Below are positions 9,116 to 18,379 of a stretch of 64,000 bases of DNA, one piece after another. Source of the DNA: an uncultured Burkholderiales bacterium (GTDB lineage Bacteria; Pseudomonadota; Gammaproteobacteria; Burkholderiales; Burkholderiaceae_A); assembly GCA_937864175.1 (NCBI GenBank), contig CALMJH010000063.1, positions 34,691 through 98,690 on the forward strand. The letters are read 5' to 3'. The position numbers were made by a program, and so were the translations under genes. Positions within the stretch are counted from its first letter, which is position 1. Every line of letters begins with the position of its first letter. The notes under the pieces were generated by a model. The model was not told the DNA's origin, did no database searches, and was given only the letters and a program-made list of their open reading frames with translations.

Positions 9116-10255
9116 ATGCCACGTCCCGCTCTGCTCACGGTTCACGAACCTGCTCTGGCCCACAACCTGGCCCAGGTCCGGCGTCTGGTCGGCTCCGCTC
9201 GCATCTGGGCTGTTGCCAAGGCCCGCGGGTATGGGGTGGGATTGGCCTCCTGTCTGAGGGGTTTTGAGCAGGCCGACGGCCTGGCGGTCCTGGAGTTGGT
9301 CGAGGCCCAGACCCTCAGGGATTCGGGCTGGACCAGGCCTATTTTGTTGTTGGAAGGGGCCTTCTCGGCGGCCGATGTCCGCCAGGCCCTGGAGGCGGAG
9401 CTCGACCTGGTGGTCCACCAGCCCGACCAACTGGGATGGTTGTTGGCCCAGCGGCAGGCCTTGGCCCGGTCTTCCTGCAGGGTCTGGATCAAACTCAACA
9501 CCGGCATGCACCGCCTGGGATTTCCGGTGGTTTCAGGAGGTCTGGACGAGAGTCTGCAGCAGGGTCTGGCCCCACTGCGTGCTGTGCTGCCAGCTAGTCG
9601 TCTGGGCTTTATGACCCACTTTGCCTGTGCAGACGACCCCACGGGGGTCGATGGTCAACTGGCCGTCTGGCGGTCGGTGCAGCCCGCCCTGGGCCTGCGG
9701 GCGGGAGAATCCCTCAGCCTGGCCAACTCCGCCGCAGTTGTCCGTCATCCGTCCACCCACGCCGACTGGGTCAGGCCGGGCATCATGCTCTACGGTGGCG
9801 ATCCGCTTGCGGGCCAACCTCCGGAGTCGCGCCAGACGCAACCCGCCATTGGCCTGCAGCCGGCGGCAACGCTCTCCAGCCAGCTGATTGCAGTTCAGAG
9901 GGTGGCTGCGGGCGGTGCGGTTGGGTACGGCGCCCGTTACCGAGCCCCTTCGGACATGCGCATCGGGGTGGTGGCCATGGGGTATGCCGATGGATACCTT
10001 CGGTGTGCGCCCGATGGCACCCCGGTCTTGGTCGATGGGGTCCGCTGCCGGCTGGTGGGCCAGGTCTCGATGGACATGATCACCGTCGACCTCGGCCCCG
10101 TGCCGGCGGCAAGGGTGGGCTCCTCGGTGACCCTCTGGGGCCAGGGCCTGTCGATCGATGAGGTGGCAGCCTGCTGCTCCTCCAATGCTTACGAGCTTCT
10201 CACGGGTGTCACCTGTCGGGTGACCCGCCGGGTCGAGCCTCTGCTGCCCGCCTAG
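9116..10255 (+). CDS. alr: Alanine racemase
   Basis: A 379-residue PLP enzyme that interconverts L- and D-alanine for peptidoglycan. The PLP lysine sits in AVAKARGYGVG near residue 36; this differs from the usual AVVKANAYGHG at two normally constant positions. The rest is typical: KLNTGMHRLGF, HFACADD, NSAAVVRHP, RPGIMLYGG, the catalytic tyrosine in GYGARYRAP, GYADGY and VSMDMITVDLG. The start is the only ATG before the barrel, with no Shine-Dalgarno sequence. radA follows two bases after the stop, so the two genes are almost certainly co-transcribed. Activity is expected since the catalytic residues are present. Confidence 0.95.
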   Translation: MPRPALLTVHEPALAHNLAQVRRLVGSARIWAVAKARGYGVGLASCLRGFEQADGLAVLELVEAQTLRDSGWTRPILLLEGAFSAADVRQALEAELDLVVHQPDQLGWLLAQRQALARSSCRVWIKLNTGMHRLGFPVVSGGLDESLQQGLAPLRAVLPASRLGFMTHFACADDPTGVDGQLAVWRSVQPALGLRAGESLSLANSAAVVRHPSTHADWVRPGIMLYGGDPLAGQPPESRQTQPAIGLQPAATLSSQLIAVQRVAAGGAVGYGARYRAPSDMRIGVVAMGYADGYLRCAPDGTPVLVDGVRCRLVGQVSMDMITVDLGPVPAARVGSSVTLWGQGLSIDEVAACCSSNAYELLTGVTCRVTRRVEPLLPA

Positions 10256-10257
10256 AC

Positions 10258-11658
10258 GTGGCCAAAGAGAAGACCGTCTTCGTCTGCTCCGACTGCGGGC
10301 AGGCCCACGCCAAGTGGCAGGGCCAGTGCGATGGCTGTGGCAGTTGGAATACCCTGTCCCTGGGCAAGGCTCTTGCCGTCTCGACCGGCCGAAAGTCTTC
10401 GGGGGGCTATGCGGGCCAGTCGGCTGCGGTTCAGAGTCTGTCGAGTGTCTCGGTTGAAAATCGGCCTCGCTGGTCGATGGGCCTGGAGGAATTTGACCGT
10501 GTGCTGGGCGGTGGCCTGGTGCCCGGTGGAGTGGTGCTGCTGGGTGGCGACCCGGGCATTGGAAAGTCGACGCTGCTCCTGCAGGCACTGGCTGAGCAAA
10601 TCAGACTCGCGCCGCAGGCCAGTGTGCTCTATGTCACGGGTGAAGAGTCGGTTGGTCAGGTAGCCCTTCGGGCCCAGCGTCTTGGTCTTGACCAGGCGGC
10701 CCTTGGGCAGATTCAGATTCTTGCGGAGACGCAGCTCGAGACCATTCTGGCAACCCTTGCAGTGGCGCGGCCCAGGATGGTGGTCATCGATTCGATTCAG
10801 ACCTTGTTCTCAGAGGAGATTGGCAGCGCACCAGGATCTGTGAGCCAGGTTCGGGAGACCGCAGCAGCCCTGACCCGCTGGGCCAAGTCTCAGGAGGCGG
10901 GCCTTTTCCTCGTCGGTCACGTGACCAAGGAGGGTGCCCTTGCTGGGCCTCGAGTGCTGGAGCATATGGTGGACGCCGTGCTCTACTTCGAAGGAGATCC
11001 CCAGGCCAGTTATCGGGTGGTGAGGGCCATCAAGAACCGATTCGGCACGGTCAACGAGCTTGGCGTCTTCGGCATGACTGATCGGGGGCTGAGGGCCGTG
11101 AGCAACCCCTCGGCCTTGTTCCTCTCTGCGCGCTACCAGGGCAGTGACGACCAGTCTGGTCCGGTGCCGGGCTCCTGCGTCCTGGCGACGCAGGAGGGCT
11201 CTCGCCCCCTGTTGGTCGAAGTCCAGGCACTGGTGGATACAGCACGGGTGCCCAACCCTCGGCGCCTCTGTGTCGGACTCGATCCCCAGCGGCTGGCCAT
11301 GCTCTTGGCCGTTCTCCATCGTCATGCCGGGCTGGCCTGTTTTGACCAGGACGTCTACCTCAATGCGGTCGGAGGGGTACGCATTACCGAGACGGCCTCT
11401 GATTTGGCCCTCTTGGCTGCCGTGGTCTCGTCTCTGAAGAACAAGCCTCTGCCCGTGGGGCTGGTGGTCTTTGGTGAGTTGGGACTGGCCGGTGAGGTGC
11501 GGCCCTCTGTGAGGGGCCAGGAGCGTCTGCGCGAGGCGGCCCGCCTGGGATTCTCGCGTGCCCTTGTCCCCGCCGCCAATGCCCCCAAGAAACCCATCGA
11601 GGGATTAGACGTCGTGGCCGTCAAGAACCTCGCTCAGGCCCTGGACCATCTCTTCTAA
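10258..11658 (+). CDS. radA: DNA repair protein RadA
   Basis: A 466-residue RecA-related branch-migration helicase. It opens with a C4 zinc finger (VCSDCGQAHAKWQGQCDGC), then Walker A GGDPGIGKSTLLLQ near residue 100, the RadA-specific motif IKNRFGTVNELGVF near 260 and a Lon-protease-like C-terminal domain. The length is normal. The start is GTG at 10258, two bases after the alr stop, as expected for coupled translation. The last 38 bases overlap the 3' end of the convergent hpnE. Confidence 0.97.
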   Translation: MAKEKTVFVCSDCGQAHAKWQGQCDGCGSWNTLSLGKALAVSTGRKSSGGYAGQSAAVQSLSSVSVENRPRWSMGLEEFDRVLGGGLVPGGVVLLGGDPGIGKSTLLLQALAEQIRLAPQASVLYVTGEESVGQVALRAQRLGLDQAALGQIQILAETQLETILATLAVARPRMVVIDSIQTLFSEEIGSAPGSVSQVRETAAALTRWAKSQEAGLFLVGHVTKEGALAGPRVLEHMVDAVLYFEGDPQASYRVVRAIKNRFGTVNELGVFGMTDRGLRAVSNPSALFLSARYQGSDDQSGPVPGSCVLATQEGSRPLLVEVQALVDTARVPNPRRLCVGLDPQRLAMLLAVLHRHAGLACFDQDVYLNAVGGVRITETASDLALLAAVVSSLKNKPLPVGLVVFGELGLAGEVRPSVRGQERLREAARLGFSRALVPAANAPKKPIEGLDVVAVKNLAQALDHLF

Positions 11659-13135
11659 GCCAGTCGACCATCTGATCGGCAGCCTGCTGGCCGCTGCAGA
11701 CGGCTGACTCGATGGTGGCCGGCAGACCCGGCACCTGAGCATCACTGGCCAAGAAGAGCCCGGGCCTCAACGCCTGCGGTTGGGGGCTAGTCCGCGCCAA
11801 GGCAAGTCTCGAGACGGTCTGGGCATCACAGGACCAGGTCGCCTGCTTCTCGATCATCAGCCTTCGCCGCCCTGCTTTTGCAGCGGGTCCGAGCCAGTCC
11901 TCAAAGAGGCGCTGTGCCAAGGCTTCGAGTGCGGGACGGTCGGGGTCTTGAAGCGCGCTAAAGCTCAGGCTTGCCACCTGTCCCCAGTCTCCGGGCGGAC
12001 GCAGCAGGCCAATGGCCTGAACGCGTTCGGACTGGGCTGGCCGGCTGTCGTTGGCGCCAGACGAGAGGGCGTCCGAGAGCGGCACCAAGGCCATGGGATG
12101 TCGACGCTGCGCTTGCAGCCAGGGGGAGAGGGCTGCCGGATCGAGCCAGAGCCAGGCCGTTGCGATGGCCAGTGTTGGCATCCGCAGACTCGCCTGAACC
12201 AGGGGGTCTTGCACAAGGTCTGCCGCATGCCAAGGCGCACAGCAGACGACGAGCCCGTCAAAGACCTGGCTGGTGGTCGATGATGTGGAGGCGGCCGGAC
12301 GGAGGCTCAACTGCCAGCCCTGAGCACCCTGAGCAGCCGGCAGTAGCGCGTCGACCGAGTGCCGCAGGTGCAGATGAACTCCTTGGGCAGTAAGGCTTCG
12401 GACCCAGGGGTCCAGGGCATCGAGGGTGAGGTTGTGTGCGGGATGCCAGCAGAGACTGGCCCCTGGCGCACCCTGAAGGACCTCTCGAAGGGTCTTGAGA
12501 AACACACTGGCGTCGGCCTCACCGAATGGGGTGTTGAGCATGGCCTCCACCAGCGGGATCAGCAGTCGGTTGAGAAAGGCCTGCGACCAGCCTTGCTGGC
12601 GAGCCAGTTCGCTGGTGGTCAGGCCATCGACTGCCTGAGGACCCGACCCAGTGCTCTGGGAGAGCAGGCGCGACAGGCGCCAGAGGTCTTGTGGCCAGGC
12701 CAGCCCGAGTCGTCCGGGGTTGTGGCGGCCTTGAACGGTCGCCAGGAGGGCTGCCAGGGGCTGTCTCCAGCCTGTCTGGCCATTGAGCCAGAGCTGCCGG
12801 CCAGCCTGATGGTCTTGCCAGGCCAGGGGGCTCGAATGCCACTGGCCTTTGAGCAGGCCCAGCGATTTCAGTCGCAGAAGGGTCTGTTGGTGGGCGCCCA
12901 GGACAAGGTGTTGTCCATTGTCGATCGGAGCCGGGCAGAGGCGTTGCTGAGGGTCCTCCCAGAGCAGGCCGCGGGCCCGTCCACCGACTTGGGGTGCCGC
13001 CTCAAAGAGGTGAATCTCAGGCGTCTGACCTGGGCCCCGGGTCTCCAACAGACGACTGGCGGCTGAGAGCCCCGTCCAGCCCGCTCCAATAATGGCCAGG
13101 CGCGGAGCCCGGCCAGCCGCTAGCGGGGTTGCCAT
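11621..13135 (-). CDS. hpnE: Hydroxysqualene dehydroxylase HpnE
   Basis: A FAD-dependent amine-oxidase-type protein of 504 residues that reduces hydroxysqualene to squalene in the HpnCDE route. The dinucleotide fold is at the N-terminus (LAIIGAGWTGLSAASRLLE, then HLFEAAPQVGGRAR), and a C-terminal FAD segment reads GLFLASDAQVPGLPATIESA followed by SGQQAA. The open frame extends further upstream, but that stretch lies inside hpnD; the ATG at 13135 places the Rossmann fold at the expected point and overlaps hpnD by 16 bases. Its stop lies 38 bases inside the convergent radA gene. Confidence 0.9.
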   Translation of the reverse strand: MATPLAAGRAPRLAIIGAGWTGLSAASRLLETRGPGQTPEIHLFEAAPQVGGRARGLLWEDPQQRLCPAPIDNGQHLVLGAHQQTLLRLKSLGLLKGQWHSSPLAWQDHQAGRQLWLNGQTGWRQPLAALLATVQGRHNPGRLGLAWPQDLWRLSRLLSQSTGSGPQAVDGLTTSELARQQGWSQAFLNRLLIPLVEAMLNTPFGEADASVFLKTLREVLQGAPGASLCWHPAHNLTLDALDPWVRSLTAQGVHLHLRHSVDALLPAAQGAQGWQLSLRPAASTSSTTSQVFDGLVVCCAPWHAADLVQDPLVQASLRMPTLAIATAWLWLDPAALSPWLQAQRRHPMALVPLSDALSSGANDSRPAQSERVQAIGLLRPPGDWGQVASLSFSALQDPDRPALEALAQRLFEDWLGPAAKAGRRRLMIEKQATWSCDAQTVSRLALARTSPQPQALRPGLFLASDAQVPGLPATIESAVCSGQQAADQMVDWLRRDGPGPERGS

Positions 13136-14010
13136 CCTGCCGCAGCCCGAAGGCCTACCCAGAGTTTGCGGCCTGGGCTCAGGGCGACACGCTGGTGAAG
13201 CACGTCGTAGTCCAACTCCTGGATGGCCCGCAGCAAGTCTCGGTAGATGGCGGCCATGACCAGACCTGGTCGCTGCGCCTGGCGTTCTGATGTGGGCAGA
13301 TCGTTTAGGCGATCCAGGGCTTGGTCGTAGAGGCGATGGGCCCGGACTGCGAGGTCCGCCAACGCAGCCCTCAGGCGCGGACTGTCCTGCAGGCCAAGAA
13401 CCTCGGCACGGTCTAGTTGATGAGCCTGAAGACAACAACTGGGCAGGTAGACCCTTCCACGGCGGGCATCCTCGCCGATGTCACGCAGGATGTTGGTGTA
13501 CTGAAGGGCAAGGCCTAGGTCGGTTGCGTAGTCGAGCGTTGCCTGCTGACAGGGTCCGAAGACTCGGGCGGAGCAGCGGCCGACCGCCCCAGCCACCTGG
13601 TCGCAGTAGTGGTCCAACTCAGTCCAGTCTGAGAAGGTCAGCGGATAGAGGTCCCGCTCGACTCCATCGAGGATGAGTAGGAGGTCTGATTCCTCCATCT
13701 GGTATCGCGCCATGGCTGGAGCCAGGGCAAGGATGACCGGATGCCTGGGGGGCTCCTGGGCAGATGATCCGGCTGCGCGTCCAGTCTGGTCCACCAGTTT
13801 CCAACGATGGAGTTGGTCACGCCACCAGTGCAGTGTCTGTTGTGCCACCACCTGGTCTGAGCAGTCATCGGCGACATCGTCGACTTCTCGGCAAAAGGCG
13901 TAGAGGGCTTCCATGGCGCGTCGCCTGGGCGGGTCCAGGAGTCGAAAGGCCGCGGTAAAGCTCGAAGAGGCGCGCGCAGCCTTGTCGGCGCAGTATTGCT
14001 CGGGAGTCAT
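13120..14010 (-). CDS. hpnD: Presqualene diphosphate synthase HpnD
   Basis: A 296-residue trans-isoprenyl diphosphate synthase that joins two farnesyl diphosphates to presqualene diphosphate. Both aspartate-rich magnesium sites are present: YAFCREVDDVADD near residue 40 and NILRDIGEDARRGRVYLP near 175. It overlaps hpnC by four bases (ATGA) and hpnE by 16 in the conserved hpnC-hpnD-hpnE order. Squalene-hopene cyclase is not in the window, so the end product (hopanoid or squalene itself) cannot be stated. Confidence 0.93.
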   Translation of the reverse strand: MTPEQYCADKAARASSSFTAAFRLLDPPRRRAMEALYAFCREVDDVADDCSDQVVAQQTLHWWRDQLHRWKLVDQTGRAAGSSAQEPPRHPVILALAPAMARYQMEESDLLLILDGVERDLYPLTFSDWTELDHYCDQVAGAVGRCSARVFGPCQQATLDYATDLGLALQYTNILRDIGEDARRGRVYLPSCCLQAHQLDRAEVLGLQDSPRLRAALADLAVRAHRLYDQALDRLNDLPTSERQAQRPGLVMAAIYRDLLRAIQELDYDVLHQRVALSPGRKLWVGLRAAAGWQPR

Positions 14011-14897
14011 GTCGCCCGACTGTACCGCAAGAGTGCAAGGCCAATGAGTCGGACAAAGTCCTTCAGCCTAAGGCGTGGCCCGCTCTCCCAGCAGTCCAGA
14101 GGCCGGTTACGCACAAGACGGGCCATGGCCAGACCGCCCAGCCGTGTGGTCTCGAGTTCGAGGCCCATCCGAAATCGGAGTCCTGGGGCGAGCCGAGCCT
14201 TGACCAGAGACAGCAGCGGCTCACCCTGGACCAGGCAGCGCTCCCCACGCTCGACGAGTCGCATGACCAGCTCAGCCCGCTGGGCAGGTGCAAGGCGTCG
14301 CCACTGGTCTGGCTCATCAGTTGGCCAGTCACAACGGGGCAGGGTGGGTCGCCCACGGGCCAGGTCTTGACCAAAATCCTGGGCGAAGTTCACCAGCTGA
14401 AGCCCCGTGCAGACGGCGTCCGCGCTGGCCAGCAGCAGTCGTTCGTCGGGATCAATGGCCTGCTGGTCCTCGTGGGTTAGCCCTAAGAAACCCAGCATCA
14501 TTCGGCCTACCGGATTGGCCGAGCACTGGCAGTAGGCGTAGACGGCTGACCAGTCCTCGAAAGGGCGGTGCTGAGCATCGTAGTCAAATGCACTGAGCAG
14601 CCTGAGCATCCAGTCAGGACTGACCCCATGACGCGCCAGGGCTTTGAGCAGGTCCTGGCAGGCCTGGTCCGTGCTGGCCGACCCGCTGGTCTCCCCGGTG
14701 GTCAGCCGCCTGCGGATGGCCGCAAGGCCAGCCTGCCTCTGTGTGCTATTCAAGGTTCCCTCATCGGCCAAGTCGTCGCTGAGTCGGGCCAGTCGGTAGA
14801 GGGCAAGGACATCGGGTCGAATGGTCTTTGGGACGAGCCAAGAGGCGACCGGAAAATTCTCGTAGTGGTTTGCACCATGCAGGCTTTCGCTGACCAT
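14007..14897 (-). CDS. hpnC: Hydroxysqualene synthase HpnC
   Basis: About 296 residues, a paralogue of HpnD that converts presqualene diphosphate to hydroxysqualene. The family opening NHYENFPVASWLVP is followed by LYRLARLSDDLADEG (first metal site) and NFAQDFGQDLARGRPTLP (second site). Possible starts are TTG 14930, ATG 14906 and ATG 14897; none has a Shine-Dalgarno sequence. I prefer 14897 (MVSESLHGANHYENF), which matches the usual N-terminus and has TAGAAT seven bases upstream. First gene of the three-gene squalene operon, divergent from tRNA-Leu. Confidence 0.9.
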   Translation of the reverse strand: MVSESLHGANHYENFPVASWLVPKTIRPDVLALYRLARLSDDLADEGTLNSTQRQAGLAAIRRRLTTGETSGSASTDQACQDLLKALARHGVSPDWMLRLLSAFDYDAQHRPFEDWSAVYAYCQCSANPVGRMMLGFLGLTHEDQQAIDPDERLLLASADAVCTGLQLVNFAQDFGQDLARGRPTLPRCDWPTDEPDQWRRLAPAQRAELVMRLVERGERCLVQGEPLLSLVKARLAPGLRFRMGLELETTRLGGLAMARLVRNRPLDCWESGPRLRLKDFVRLIGLALLRYSRAT

Positions 14898-14904
14898 GGG
14901 CGCC

Positions 14905-14910
14905 ATTCTA
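14905..14910 (-). promoter_or_regulatory. Candidate hpnC -10 box
   Basis: On the minus strand TAGAAT ends seven bases before the ATG at 14897, with no Shine-Dalgarno sequence between. TTGTAT at 14930-14925 would give a spacing of only 14, so the -35 element is doubtful. Confidence 0.3.
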
Positions 14911-14925
14911 TGTTGTGGCTTTCGA

Positions 14926-14931
14926 TACAAT
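14926..14931 (+). promoter_or_regulatory. Candidate -10 box for tRNA-Leu
   Basis: TACAAT lies 12 bases before the mature 5' end of tRNA-Leu, a distance compatible with a tRNA promoter and a short 5' leader. A clear -35 hexamer is not seen. Confidence 0.35.
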
Positions 14932-14943
14932 GGGCGTTCGCCT

Positions 14944-15031
<88 letters not shown>

Positions 15032-15056
15032 CTTTTCTTTTGAATGAGTTTTAACG

Positions 15057-16388
15057 ATGACTGCTGATAGCACCCAAACCCTAGCTTCGAGCCTGGAGCG
15101 CAAACTCACCCTGACCGTGCCCATGGCCGACGTCGAGGCCCTCGCCCTGAAAAAGCTCAACCAGATGGGGAAAAAGATGAAGATGCCGGGCTTCCGTCCT
15201 GGCAAAGTCCCCATGAAGGTGGTGCAGCAGACCTATGGGCCTCAGGCGCAGTCAGAGGCGATTGGCGATGTGGTGAGCCGGGTCTACAGCGAGACCGTCA
15301 TGGCCCAGAACCTGCGGCCCGCCGGCCCCCCCGACATCAAGCCCGCAGAGGGTTCCCGTCTGACCGAGGCCTCTGAGCAGACCACCATGGTCTTCGAGGC
15401 CACCATCGAGGTCTACCCCGAGATTTCTATTCCCGACCGCGCAGGCCTGGCCCTTGAGGCCACCGACTGCCCTGTGACCGCCGCTGACGTCGACAAGACC
15501 CTCGAGACGCTGCGCAAGCAGAAGGTGAACTACCAGACGGTGGACCGGGCCGCTCAAGACGAAGACCAGGCTCGGGTGGACTTCAAAGGCACCCTCGATG
15601 GCGTGGCCTTTGAGGGCGGCAGTGCGAAAGACTTCCGCTTTGTGGTGGGTGCGGGCCAGATGCTGCCGGAATTTGATCGGGCCGTTGTGGGCATGAAGGC
15701 GGGCGAAGAAAAGACTTTCCCCCTGTCCTTTCCTGCCGACTATCGGGCCGAGAAACTCGCCGGTAGGACCGGCGAGTTCACAGTCACGCTGCACGAAGTC
15801 TTGGCACCAGAGCTGCCAGCCCTGGACGACGAACTGGCCAAGGCGTTCGGCATCGAGCAGGGCGGTCTGACCAAGCTGCGAGAGGATGTCGAGAAGAACC
15901 TGCGGCGGGAGGTCTCCGGCCGCTGCAAGGCCAAGACCAAGCAGGCGGCGATGGATGCCTTGTTGGCGAGCAGCGCCTTTGACGTGCCCAAGGCCCTGGT
16001 CCAGTCCGAGGCCCAGCGCATGGCCGATGGCATGCGCCAAGACATGTCCTCGCGTGGTATGAACGTCAAAGATGCCCCCATTCCCGCCGAGCTCTTCACC
16101 GAGCAGGCCACCAAGCGTGTTCGCCTGGGCCTCTTGGTTGGCGCCATTGTTCGTGCGGAGAACCTGCAGGCCACCGAAGCGCAGGTAAGAGCCATGCTCG
16201 CCGAGATGGCTGAGAGCTACGAAAAGCCCGAGGAATTCATTCGCTGGACCCTCTCAAATCCCGAGCGGCGGGCTGAGGCAGAGGCCGTGGTCGTCGAGGA
16301 CAACGTTGTAGCTTGGGTCCAGGCGGGCGCGAAGGTCAGCACCAAGACGCTCACCGTTGACGAACTGATGAAAGAAGGCAATGCCTAA
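15057..16388 (+). CDS. tig: Trigger factor (ribosome-associated chaperone)
   Basis: 443 residues, the normal length. The N-terminal ribosome-binding domain contains the signature [14 protein letters not shown] near residue 42, followed by the FKBP-type isomerase domain ([13 protein letters not shown] near 175, [12 protein letters not shown]) and the helical C-terminal arms. It binds at the ribosomal exit tunnel and receives nascent chains. It heads the conserved tig-clpP-clpX-lon group and overlaps clpP by eight bases. Confidence 0.97.
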   Translation: MTADSTQTLASSLERKLTLTVPMADVEALALKKLNQMGKKMKMPGFRPGKVPMKVVQQTYGPQAQSEAIGDVVSRVYSETVMAQNLRPAGPPDIKPAEGSRLTEASEQTTMVFEATIEVYPEISIPDRAGLALEATDCPVTAADVDKTLETLRKQKVNYQTVDRAAQDEDQARVDFKGTLDGVAFEGGSAKDFRFVVGAGQMLPEFDRAVVGMKAGEEKTFPLSFPADYRAEKLAGRTGEFTVTLHEVLAPELPALDDELAKAFGIEQGGLTKLREDVEKNLRREVSGRCKAKTKQAAMDALLASSAFDVPKALVQSEAQRMADGMRQDMSSRGMNVKDAPIPAELFTEQATKRVRLGLLVGAIVRAENLQATEAQVRAMLAEMAESYEKPEEFIRWTLSNPERRAEAEAVVVEDNVVAWVQAGAKVSTKTLTVDELMKEGNA

Positions 16389-17004
16389 GATGCAGACCAC
16401 ATCCGAAGAGATTCGCGGCCTGGGCCTCGTGCCCATGGTCATTGAGCAGTCGGGCCGCGGCGAGCGGGCCTATGACATCTACTCGCGGCTTCTAAAGGAG
16501 CGGGTGGTCTTTCTGGTCGGTCCTGTCAATGACCAGTCGGCTAACCTCGTGATCGCCCAGTTGCTGTTTCTAGAGTCAGAGAATCCCGACAAGGACATCT
16601 CGCTCTACATCAATTCTCCCGGCGGCTCGGTCTCTGCCGGACTGGCCATTTTCGACACCATGCAATTTGTGAAACCCGCTGTGAGTACGCTCTGTATGGG
16701 CATGGCGGCGAGCATGGGCGCATTTCTGCTGGCTGCCGGCGAGAAAGGCAAGCGCTTTGCCCTGCCCAACAGCCGCGTCATGATTCACCAGCCGCTTGGC
16801 GGGGTGCAGGGTCAGGCCTCGGACATCGAGATCCATGCCCGCGAGATTTTGTCGCTGCGCGACAAGCTCAACAGCATCCTGGCCGAGAGAACCGGCCAGT
16901 CGCTAGAGACCATCGCCAGAGACACTGACCGCGACAACTTCATGTCTTCCGATGATGCGTTAAAGTATGGACTCATCGATCGTGTTCTGGTGAATCGAGA
17001 TTGA
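16381..17004 (+). CDS. clpP: ATP-dependent Clp protease proteolytic subunit ClpP
   Basis: 207 residues, the tetradecameric serine protease of ClpXP. The catalytic serine is in [16 protein letters not shown], the histidine in VMIHQPLGG and the aspartate in [11 protein letters not shown] short N-terminal propeptide precedes [20 protein letters not shown]. The ATG overlaps the end of tig, and clpX starts 41 bases downstream after a GGAGG ribosome site (17037-17041), in the usual order. Confidence 0.98.
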   Translation: MPKMQTTSEEIRGLGLVPMVIEQSGRGERAYDIYSRLLKERVVFLVGPVNDQSANLVIAQLLFLESENPDKDISLYINSPGGSVSAGLAIFDTMQFVKPAVSTLCMGMAASMGAFLLAAGEKGKRFALPNSRVMIHQPLGGVQGQASDIEIHAREILSLRDKLNSILAERTGQSLETIARDTDRDNFMSSDDALKYGLIDRVLVNRD

Positions 17005-17045
17005 GTGCCCGCCGTATGACCAGCGGGCCTTGCATGGAGGCATAG

Positions 17046-18323
17046 ATGGCCGAAAAGAAATCCTCAGGCGAAAAACTCCTCTACTGCTCTTTTTGTGGCA
17101 AGAGCCAGCACGAGGTCAAAAAGCTCATCGCCGGCCCGTCGGTCTTTATCTGTGACGAGTGCATCGACCTCTGCAACGACATCATTCGAGACGAGCAGGG
17201 GACTTCGCCCAGCGGGCAGTCTGGCGACGAGACGTCCCTGCCAACACCCCAAGAGATCGCGTCCATCCTCGACCAGTACGTCGTTGGCCAAGACCGCGCC
17301 AAGCGCGGTCTGGCTGTTGCGGTCTACAACCACTACAAACGGCTTCGCCAGAAGAAGGCGGCCACCAGTGAGGTCGAACTGGCCAAGAGCAACATTCTGC
17401 TCATCGGCCCCACCGGTTCTGGCAAGACACTCTTGGCCCAGACCCTGGCCAGGCTTCTAAATGTCCCCTTTGTTATTGCCGACGCGACCACGCTCACCGA
17501 GGCCGGCTATGTCGGAGAGGATGTCGAAAACATCATTCAGAAGCTCCTGCAGAACTGCAACTACGAGGTCGAGCGGGCCCAGCATGGCATCGTCTACATC
17601 GATGAGATCGACAAGATTTCCCGTAAATCGGACAACCCGTCGATTACGCGGGATGTCTCCGGCGAGGGCGTGCAGCAGGCCCTGCTCAAACTCATCGAGG
17701 GCACGGTTGCCTCGGTACCTCCCCAGGGTGGCCGCAAGCATCCAAACCAGGATTTCGTCCAGATTGACACGACCAACATTCTCTTTGTCTGCGGCGGGGC
17801 CTTCGATGGCCTTGAGAAGGTCATTCGCGACCGTACCGAGAAGACCTCGATTGGCTTTGGAGCCCAGGTCAAGTCGGCAAAAGAGCGCAAACTCAGTGAA
17901 CTCTTCAAAGAGGTCGAGCCAGAGGACCTCATCAAGTTTGGCCTAATTCCAGAGTTGGTGGGCCGTCTGCCGGTGGTCACCACCCTCGACGAGCTTGATG
18001 AACCTGCCCTCATCGAGATCCTTACCGGTCCCAAGAACGCGCTGGTCAAGCAGTATCAGTCGCTCTTCCAGATGGAGGGGGTAGACCTTGAGGTTCGACC
18101 CGCTGCTCTGCGGGCAATTGCTCAGAAGGCGATTGCGCGCAAGACAGGCGCTCGGGGGCTGCGGTCCATTCTTGAGCAGGTGTTGCTTGACACCATGTAC
18201 GACCTTCCCAGCCAGAAAAACGTCAACAAGGTGGTCGTTGACGAGAGCACGGTGGTCGGCGATGGTGTGCCGCTTCTGATTTACGGCGAAAACCCCAAGG
18301 TCTCAGGCAGTAAGCACGCCTAG
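17046..18323 (+). CDS. clpX: ATP-dependent Clp protease ATP-binding subunit ClpX
   Basis: 425-residue AAA+ unfoldase that feeds substrates to ClpP. The N-terminal C4 zinc-binding domain ([12 protein letters not shown] and ICDECIDLC) binds adaptors. Walker A GPTGSGKT is near residue 120, Walker B YIDEIDK near 185, and sensor 2 lies in the [13 protein letters not shown] segment near 370. All motifs are intact. Confidence 0.98.
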   Translation: MAEKKSSGEKLLYCSFCGKSQHEVKKLIAGPSVFICDECIDLCNDIIRDEQGTSPSGQSGDETSLPTPQEIASILDQYVVGQDRAKRGLAVAVYNHYKRLRQKKAATSEVELAKSNILLIGPTGSGKTLLAQTLARLLNVPFVIADATTLTEAGYVGEDVENIIQKLLQNCNYEVERAQHGIVYIDEIDKISRKSDNPSITRDVSGEGVQQALLKLIEGTVASVPPQGGRKHPNQDFVQIDTTNILFVCGGAFDGLEKVIRDRTEKTSIGFGAQVKSAKERKLSELFKEVEPEDLIKFGLIPELVGRLPVVTTLDELDEPALIEILTGPKNALVKQYQSLFQMEGVDLEVRPAALRAIAQKAIARKTGARGLRSILEQVLLDTMYDLPSQKNVNKVVVDESTVVGDGVPLLIYGENPKVSGSKHA

Positions 18324-18379
18324 GCCTTGAAATGTCGCTGGGCCGGACCCAGCTAGTGGGAAGAACAAAGGAAACTGAA

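Noticed and set aside
9533..10588. 351-residue minus-strand open frame across alr and the start of radA
   Set aside because: Arginine/proline-rich composition typical of out-of-frame GC-rich DNA; both sense genes are certain.
13136..13438. N-terminal extension of the hpnE open frame
   Set aside because: It lies inside hpnD in another frame and has no similarity to the family; the ATG at 13135 fits the Rossmann fold.
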